Assembly (NCBI RefSeq): GCF_030272615.1
Contig: NC_081414.1
Coordinates: 911,467,009-911,531,008, forward strand
Direction: 5' to 3'
From: Cryptomeria japonica
Lineage: Eukaryota > Streptophyta > Pinopsida > Cupressales > Cupressaceae
Length of the DNA stretch: 64,000 nt
The position numbers were made by a program, and so were the translations under genes. The notes under the pieces were generated by a model that searched no databases, was not told the origin of the DNA, and was given only the letters and a program-made list of their open reading frames with translations. Position 1 is the stretch's first letter; each line of letters begins with the position of its first letter. Of this stretch, positions 56,541-64,000 are shown piece by piece.

Positions 56541-58276
56541 GAAAATCTAATTTCTTGGCCTCTATCATCATCAAATTTTCAATCTCACAGGTTTCTGGCC
56601 AGATCTGATTCAGAATCTCATACAAGTACCTTTGCAGTACCATACGAGTTTCTTTGTGCACTCGTATGGGTATGTGAGAATACTCGTACAAATTTCTGCT
56701 TTTGTGTTTTCAAAACATATTTGCATTTTAGGGTTTTTATGCTTCAATTTAGCTATTACTAATGCTAACCCTGGTCTATTTGTGAATTTTCTAGCATCCT
56801 AACTAGTTTTTGTAGGACGATTGTTGAAGATTACACTTGTCAAAGCTTCATTTCATCAAAACAACATGACTACTAACGTATCTGTTTTGCAGGTTGCCTA
56901 AAGGACAACTCAACCAAACTTTGTGTCTTCTTTAAGTTTTTTAGGCACATTTATTTTGCTAATGGTAAATGAACATCTTGTTTTCTATGTCTGAGAAGTT
57001 TTCTAAAAGGTAGGAGAGTATGCTCTTGTCCATTTGGACAATCAAAAATCCCGACTCTTGAAGCGCTTCTATGTTTGAGATTTGATTACCTTTAACGGGC
57101 CTGTCACAGTGGGAAAAAGTAATCACCCTATGAGAACGACCCAAGTGAGTATAGCTAGACCTAAGATTTTCGACTCACTCTAAAAATAGGCCTCCCGGGA
57201 TTAAAGTCTTGGAGGATGGGATTATTTGAGTTTTCTCTTTTGAGATCTCTCATATTGTACATTTAGTAGGGCCTTGTGGTCTCAATCATGCTTGTGTGAC
57301 TACTTCTTGTTTCGGTACCTTGTTGGGCTATAGGCCTCAATCACGGTTTCGCGACTGCAAAGGGTAATTTCAAACGAAAACCCTTACTACGAACCCTAAG
57401 ATAGAAGCTACCTGATTCACCTCCGTAAGGGGGATAATCTTTGTGCAAGAGAGATAGTAACTCTCCCATGACAATTGTCATCTCGGGCGTTGAGAATCCA
57501 TTGTGTGAGACTCAACGGTTGTATTATGATTAGCTATTAGGTGTGTACCTAAGTTTGCAAGCAAAGGTTTTCTCTCTCAGCCAACTTCCTTAGGATTTAG
57601 TGTGATGTGCTTGAGTTCATTTATCACATCACGTGTTTGTTGTTTCTTCATCCCTGAAACAAAAAATCAGAGATCTGAAAAACTGGAAAACAAGCAAACA
57701 TCAAACTTCATTGATGAAAAATTTGTCCAAACAAAATTTTTCTCTGTTTTGTCAGTGAGAATTGTCGTACGAGTCATTTTTGCAGAAGCTTTTGTGTCAT
57801 CTTTTGTTGCCTAGTTTAGTGGAGAGTGTCATATGAGTTTGTGCCTTTGTCGTGCGAGATTTCTAGTTTATCGTATGGACCTGTCGAAATTGCCATTTGG
57901 GACTGCCTAAACTATCCTATGAATTTCTGTCTCTGTCAGTCTAGAGCTGTCTTTTTCAGATCTGTCATGTTTTCTTGGTCAATTTACAGTGAGCATAAAC
58001 ACCTGATATCTATCATTTTGTGCTTAGATTGTCTTCTTGGTCCACTTGGTCAACTTATTTTCTGTCAAATCAGATTCTAGAAATAGACACCTCAAGATTT
58101 TCAAGTATTCACCTTCAACAAGTTCAAGATCTAACATCTCAAAGTGCATTATCACCCTGTTTGATAAACCGGTCACTCAAACATAGTTTATCATCAGGAT
58201 CCATCATCCTCTACCACAAAACTACAAAGTTTAGTCAGGATAACCTTGTTCCACATTGTAGGATATATCATTCCAA
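56541..58276 (+). other. Element F leader region
   Basis: 1.7 kb between primer site and the first usable ORF. Several short ORFs, none with a recognisable domain. A true gag core was not found here, so gag is deleted or decayed beyond recognition. Confidence 0.5.
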
Positions 58277-59650
58277 TTGGACTTGGTTTTATCAAAATCA
58301 TCATCATTGCACTCCAAAAATAGAAGATCAAAAAACTTGCAAACTTTCAAATACTTGAATTATCTTTTCATGTCATATCAGTCTATCATATCTACATTGA
58401 CATTTGGTCACTTATCAAAACACCTCTTAGACAATCAAAATTTGCACAACATTCAACACACGTATATGCTCGTTTTAACTAGAGCACAGAGACGTAAGAT
58501 CGTAGAAACGGAAATCGAAACATTTGAAATAGATGAAGATCATAGAAACATGGAATACCAAAGCAAAATACAAGAAGAAGACATAACAAGTCAACATATC
58601 AGAGAAATCAAACAAGTCCAAAATCAAAAGCCAACTATGTCAAAACCTCTCAAGGATTCAAATACATCTCCAAAGAAAGATGGCTCTTTTATGCAACTCT
58701 TAAAGAGAACCCTAAAGAATTTTATTGAGGAAGATCAAAATCGCACACATATGTCTAATAATGGCTCATCCCCCCATAAGCAAATTGACTCTCCAAAGGC
58801 ATCTATTTCTACATCTTTTGAAAACTTGCAAGAACCTTCCATAGCATTCTCACCAAACAATACATCCAAAGATTAAGTTTTCCAAGAGATATCCATAATT
58901 GCCATCAAGCCTATTTCAGAGGATCCTATTCAAAGCCCATCTCCTTCATATCCAAGCATTGATTCCTTGCAACATTCCTATAATGCTTCCTTGCAAATTG
59001 AAGTCCTCATTTATAGAACGCTCGTTAAACGTGTCCTAATAGATGGGGGAGTTGGCTTAAACATTTTCTCTTTGAGTCTTGTCCATGCTCTAGGTTATTC
59101 AAAAGACGCAGTTGATCCCCGAAAAAAGATAACAATCAAAACATATGATGAAGAAGATCATTCCTCTAAAGGGATTGTGGTATTACCCATCAGAGTGGGA
59201 CCTTTGCAAAAAGACACAGCATGCCAAGTCCTACACTTGGACTTACCATACAACATACTCTTGGGAAGACCATGGATACATGAAATACAAGCTATTGCAT
59301 CAACATATCATCAATGCCTAACATTTCCATACAATGGGCAGGAAATAACGATCTCAATAAACTCAAATCCATTGCAGTGTTGTAGTAATCTAAAACCAGC
59401 TCAAGAGGTCATTGTTCCACATAACAGAGAGGCAACATCTTCAAGCGCACAATCCAAGGAACAATCATTTGCATCAAATTTGTCAAGCATGGAAAAACAA
59501 ATGCAGTTAAGAGATCGAGGGAACGGAGAATATTTTCTATCATTGAAAAACAAACAAGATCAACTTGAAATTCAAAGGGAAGAAGAAGATGTAGGAGTCG
59601 ATGTAGTTCATGTGTATGCAGGGCAAATGTTAGGAACTAGATCAGTTTAA
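58277..59650 (+). pseudogene. Element F gag remnant and protease
   Basis: One frame with a TAA at 58874-58876. The first part (to 58876) is hydrophilic, with acidic and basic patches (RAQRRKIVETEIETFEID, LLKRTLKNFIEEDQNR); I recognise no gag fold or zinc knuckle. The second part is an aspartic protease of the Tat kind: LIDGGVGLNIFSLSLVHALG (DGG in place of DSG), then VVLPIRVGPLQKD and HLDLPYNILLGRPWIHE and YHQCLTFPYNGQE. It ends at 59650. Confidence 0.78.
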
Positions 59651-60170
59651 TTAGAATCACATTTGGTTGACTTGGACTTAATCGAGGACAATCAGGAGCT
59701 ACTTGCGTGAGGTCATTCTGAGGAGAGTATTGTTCGAGACATTGAAATGCATATTGAAAGCTTTGACATCTCCCCTAATATCTTTGAAACAATTCAAACT
59801 GAGGATCCTTTACCCTTAATCCACCCTGAACTTATTGATTGGGAAAATGAAAGACATACTACCATTGATACGTTTCCTAACGACCATGCCATATCGTTAT
59901 ATATTAATGCAATCGAACTCGCAACTACTTTCTCCAAGAATCTCAACAACGCATCTTTCGGTCAAGTGGGTGCCAAATCTCCTAGTCGCAAAAGTGAAAA
60001 TCAAGAAAACAATATTAGGTCTACTGCTGAAAACTATTTATTGGCAACATTAGACCATGAAAAAGTAAAAAAGAAAGGACACATCTAATAGTGAAAACCT
60101 CCTTGAGGCACCGGAAGATGGGATATTTGACACTTAAATTGATTTTTATCAAGAGAGGTCATCTATCCTG
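59651..60170 (+). pseudogene. Element F spacer between protease and RT
   Basis: The protease frame goes on after stops at about 59650 and 59709, through 59747-60088 (SFDISPNIFETIQTEDPLPL). No known domain. A frame change follows before 60171. Confidence 0.55.
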
Positions 60171-60740
60171 ATGGAACCGACAGAAGTAGTTAACATTGAC
60201 ATAATTGATCTACATCCAGCAACTTCTCTATCAGAACTAGAAAGGCAAAAATATTTGGAACTCTTCAAAAGATGGTCATATGCAGACATTCCATGGTTAG
60301 GTCCATATCTTATAATACATCACTTGAATATCAATCCAGGAGCAAGCATCAATAGTGGAACAAAACATGTATCAGGAGTAGGCATTCTATTCATCACACC
60401 ACACGGCCATACAATTCTGAAAGCATACAAATTAAGTTTTCCATGCACCAACAACATTGCAGAATATGAAGCTTTGGTTACAGGTATCAAGATGGCTATA
60501 GAATGGAACATTACCTAGCTTCAAGTCTTTGGAGACTCTCAGCTTGTCATCAATCAAATCAATGACGATTATCAAACAAAGGATGAAAAGCTAATGGCTT
60601 ATAAGAAGATGGTTGATGATGTCAAGAAATACTTTGTAGAAATAACTTTTGAGAAGATTCTAAGGAATGATAACAAAGTAGCAGATGCCATGGCAACACT
60701 TGCTTCTCTACTTCAGACATAGGAAAATCAAGAGCGTTAC
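60171..60740 (+). pseudogene. Element F RT start fused to second RNase H by deletion
   Basis: ELERQKYLELFKRWSYADIP and HHLNINPGA match the pre-RT segment of element E (FAWSYADMPG...HHLTVKPGA). Directly after it comes SGVGILFITPHGHTILKAYK, the second RNase H of E. About 1.4 kb present in E (RT and first RNase H) is missing. The join also removes the LYFDGS strand with the first catalytic Asp. It continues TNNIAEYEALVTGIKMA, a TAG near 60518, VFGDSQLVINQINDDY and NKVADAMATLA. Confidence 0.82.
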
Positions 60741-62083
60741 GAATTCCTGGTGGAAGAGTTGTTTTACCCTGCACATAATTGTCCTGATTCCCAAACTATC
60801 TATCACCTTGTTGGGCATAATTCCTCCTGCTATGGCCAAACTTACACATACCTGAAAGATAATATCCTCCCTCCTAAATTATCAAAGAACCAAAAGAGAA
60901 ACTTTATTCGCCAATTCTCCCACTATACTCTCGTCGTGAATACCCTTTTTAAATGAGGCCTAGACGGTACTCTTATAAGATGTCTCAAGCAAGAAGAGTC
61001 TGATAAGGCCTTAAATGAAGTACATAATGGAATTTGTGGCACTCATTCAAGTGGTCTTACCCTTTCAAAAAAACTCATACACTTGGGATATTATTGGCCA
61101 ACTATGGAGCGAGATTCTTTTCAGATAGCTAAAACATGCAAACAATGTCAGATCCATGGGAATTTAATTCATGCACCCGCACAAGAACTTAATGCTTTGG
61201 TAACATCTTGGCCTTTTTGCCAATGGGGTCTTGATCTAGTAGGAAAGATAAATCCTTCTTCATCCATTGGTCACAAATTCATCCTTGTAGCTACAATATA
61301 TTTCACAAAATGGATTGAGGCAGTACCTCTCATCAATATCACAGGAAAACAAATTGTTGCATTTATCTTGAACTACATCATCCGTCGATATGGAATACCC
61401 ATGACCATTATCACTGATAATGGGCGACCGTTCAAGAATCAGGATGTACAAGGGCTATGTGAAAATTCAAGATCCAACACAGATTTTCAACACCCTACTA
61501 TCCACAAGGGAATGGACAAGCAGAGGCATCAAACAAAACTATTTTGAAAATTCTCAAAAAGACAGTGAATGATGCTGATAGAGATTGGCATATTCAATTG
61601 AACTCTTCTCTATGGGCCTACCGTACCAGTATTCGCACACCAATAGGTGCCACACCTTTCTCTCTTGTTTATGGATCAGAAGCAATACTGTCAATTGAAG
61701 TAGAGATGCCTTCTCTATGAGTATCATTAAAAGGCCTTATCCCAGACGAAGAACAACAAATATCCAAACTAGAAGAACTAGAATTGATCCATGAACGAAG
61801 ACAAAATGTTTGTGATCATTTAAAGGTATATCAACAAAGAATATGTCGTAGTTACAATCACAAGGTCAAGCCGAGAGCAATTCAAGTTGGAGAACTAGTA
61901 CTAAAAGAAAATCCATGCAACCAGGCAGATCGGGAAAAGAAAGGGAAGTTTGAACCAAACTAGTTAGGTCCATTTGTGGTCACAACAGTATTTGGGTCAG
62001 AAGCATATCAGCTATCAACACAGGACGAGGATTAGCTCGAGGAACCCATCAATAGCATGCATCTGAAGAAGTTTTATATCTAA
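60741..62083 (+). pseudogene. Element F integrase
   Basis: Close to element E's integrase. The zinc region is NEVHNGICGTHSSG...CKQCQIHGNL. ILVATIYFTKWIEAVP has Ile (61296-61298) for the first catalytic Asp. TIITDNGRPFKNQD has the second. A frameshift near 61470 precedes GNGQAEASNKTI, with the Glu. It continues GATPFSLVYGSEAILS, HKVKPRAIQVGELVLKENPC and KFEPN, ending at NSMHLKKFYI (62083). Stops lie near 60955, 61720, 61962 and 62033. Confidence 0.84.
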
Positions 62084-64000
62084 AAAAACAAAAAAATCCA
62101 AAACCAGTGAAAAGTAGAAAAATAAAAAACAATAGAAAATAAAAAAATACAAAAACAGCAAAAATAGTGAAAAATAAACAAAAAAATCAAATATGAGAAA
62201 AAGTGCAATAAAAACATATGGTGAAAATCTGACAAACACGCGTTATCTATCAACTAGCTCTTCCATCTATTCGTTCATGCATCCTTTCGTTTGCATTCAT
62301 TTTTCCATCAACACTGTTCATATCCATAATAAGTCTTTGTACATACGTAGTCATTGCAAGTGATTTCTCACCATGGTTTGGATCATTGGGTATATCATAA
62401 TGACTTTGTTTCTAGGCTTGGGGCAAAATCCTGCACCTAGCTGAGGGCAAAAATTTTCATCATTTCGAGCTTAATCAAACAGCTAGAACAACAGTTAGGC
62501 AACTCTTGTCAAGCGAAAAACTGAGACACATCCAACGTTGAACACATGATCAAATTGTCAACCATCAAACTATCACATGTCAGTCTAAGCACATCATACA
62601 CTTATCAATGGATAATATCTTTTGGATAATGTTTTTGATGCACTGCAAAAAGGATGTTAGGAACACACAAGAAAGACAAACGTTAGTGTTAGTAGTATCA
62701 ATCATAAATGAAATACAAAGAAAACTACAATCCTAAGCATACATATCAAGAGAGATATCAAACATATTATGGAAAGCATACAAAAATGGAGAAAAGACAT
62801 AAAACACTCTCTAATGTTTGCCAACATGCTCATAGTTGCTTCTCCCTTCTTCCTCTCCTCTCCAAGTTCCACATGAGTGTAGCCCTCGGCTTTTTGCACT
62901 GCTATGGAAGTCTTATGGAGATTCAAGATTTATGAAAAATGATTAAAATATGCAAATACAAGCTAAATATCAGAAAGCCTAATTAAGCTATATTGATTTT
63001 AATCAAAATAACAATTAAGATATGATTTTCTCCTAAAATGCTCTCTCAATTTTAGTATAGATTAGATGCATATAAGATTTCTGGATCTAGATATGAAGGA
63101 AATGGGTTCTATTTATAGGAAAAATAGAGAAATGGATAGCTGAGATTGAGTAATCTCAACAAGGGTCAGGATTGATGGGTTTATGATCCATGTGAGGGCT
63201 TTCAACCCAGTCCCAGGATGACAAATGTCATCATGAGATGGCTTGAGACGAGAGGAAAGATGCATTAAATGCTTGAGATGACATGAAGGTTAGCTTAGGA
63301 GGTAAGGATAGTCTTTAGTTGAATGAATAAAGCTTTTATCCAATGAATAATGTCTTTATCGAATGGACAAACTCTTGTGCAAGAGTTAGTGGGGAAAACC
63401 ATGGTCAAAGCAATAAATGATTGAAGAGACGCATGAGTTAAATGGAGGTTGAGTTAGAGGGAAAGTCTCTAACCATGTAGGTGAGTTGAGTTAACCATTA
63501 ATGGTCATGTAAGAACCATTAATGGTCATGTAGGTGAGTTGAGTTAACCATTAATGGTCATGTAAGAACTATTAATGGTTTGGAAGACTTTAGGGGTTAA
63601 CTTGTTGGAGACATAAATCATTAAATGTTTTTCAAAGACTTTGGAGGCTTTGAGAAGTGACTTCAAGTTGCTTAGGGATGTGACAATAATTAGGAGGGTG
63701 ATTAGGCTAATTAGGAATGGATTAGAAGAATCTAGAATGGGTTTAGGATGCAAGTGGGTTTGGTGGGTGAGAGAAAATAAGATTTTAATTAAAATAAAAT
63801 TTATTTGTTTCAACTAAAATTTTGCAACTTGCATTTGTAGGAGAATGCAAGTGGGGGGGAGTTTAGAGATTTAAATAAATATTTATTTATTTATTTAAAT
63901 GAGGAAAGGGGTTAAATTAAACAAATAATGCTTTATTCATTTAATTGATTGTTAAGAGTGTGGTTTAATGAATTAATTTAAATAAATTGAATAACTTATT
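62084..64000. other. Downstream of element F, no gene
   Basis: An A-rich run at 62084-62200, then AT-rich DNA. A duplication of about 53 bases containing ACCATTAATGGTCATGTA lies at 63476-63580. Near 63855 a purine tract AAGTGGGGGGGAG is followed by AT hairpin sequence (ATTTAAATAAAT...ATTTATTTAAAT), similar to the LTR hairpins at 55328-55558. This might be the start of another LTR, cut by the window end. Confidence 0.35.

Larger units (their letters stand above)
55302..64000 (+). mobile_element. Element F: Tat-lineage Ty3/gypsy element lacking most of RT, 3' end not identified
   Basis: Plus strand: 5' LTR 55302-56518, primer site 56522-56540, gag/protease 58277-59650, an RT start fused to the second RNase H (60171-60740), integrase to 62083. 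Its integrase is roughly 70% like that of E by eye, so it is a sister subfamily. RT and the first RNase H are deleted. The 3' LTR is not found; the right boundary is therefore unknown and set here to the window end. Confidence 0.72.

Overview
This window is plant nuclear DNA, almost entirely LTR retrotransposons inserted into one another. No intact host gene is visible. A gymnosperm, probably a conifer, is the best guess. The reasons are very large Ty3/gypsy and Ty1/copia elements, a captured TIR-type resistance-gene fragment of the conifer-like form YDIFINHRG, and Tat-lineage elements with GGCGCCCACC-type primer binding sites. The species is an inference; the eukaryotic, plant and retrotransposon calls are firm.

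Layout. 1-2792 is host or old repeat DNA holding a 983-bp palindromic element (442-1424) whose centre carries 5S rRNA-derived sequence. 2793-39347 is one old minus-strand copia element (G, Sirevirus-like, gag only) with a perfect AAGAA target duplication. Two elements broke its right LTR. The first is a 22-kb plus-strand Tat/Ogre-like gypsy element (B, 8870-30822). B is itself split by a minus-strand non-autonomous LTR element (C, 18268-24098) that carries a TIR-domain fragment. The second is a minus-strand chromovirus (A, 32494-38869; duplication GACTA). After a short spacer comes a second chromovirus (D, 40021-47837, minus; duplication CTTAT/CTTAC). From 48286 to the end lie two related Tat-lineage elements on the plus strand, E and F. 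They appear to share one LTR (55302-56518), which has a polypurine tract before it and a primer binding site after it. E carries an antisense, intron-containing plant-mobile-domain gene remnant downstream of its integrase.

Nearly every coding region is interrupted by stops or frameshifts, so the elements are annotated as pseudogenes. The order of events follows from the nesting: G first, then B and A into G, then C into B. By eye the LTR pairs of C differ least and those of A most.

The most unusual object is element B. Each of its 4.95-kb LTRs holds a gene-like unit: bZIP-type sites, a TATA-like box, a probable 5' intron, and a roughly 1000-codon ORF of no recognised family that continues almost to the LTR end. 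B also has an RNase H-like domain between protease and reverse transcriptase as well as the usual one after it. If confirmed, it is a retrotransposon family that duplicates an accessory gene through its LTRs. Other notable items are the 5S-bearing palindrome, the antisense spliced PMD gene, the TIR capture in C, and an array of five perfect AT hairpins in the E/F LTR.
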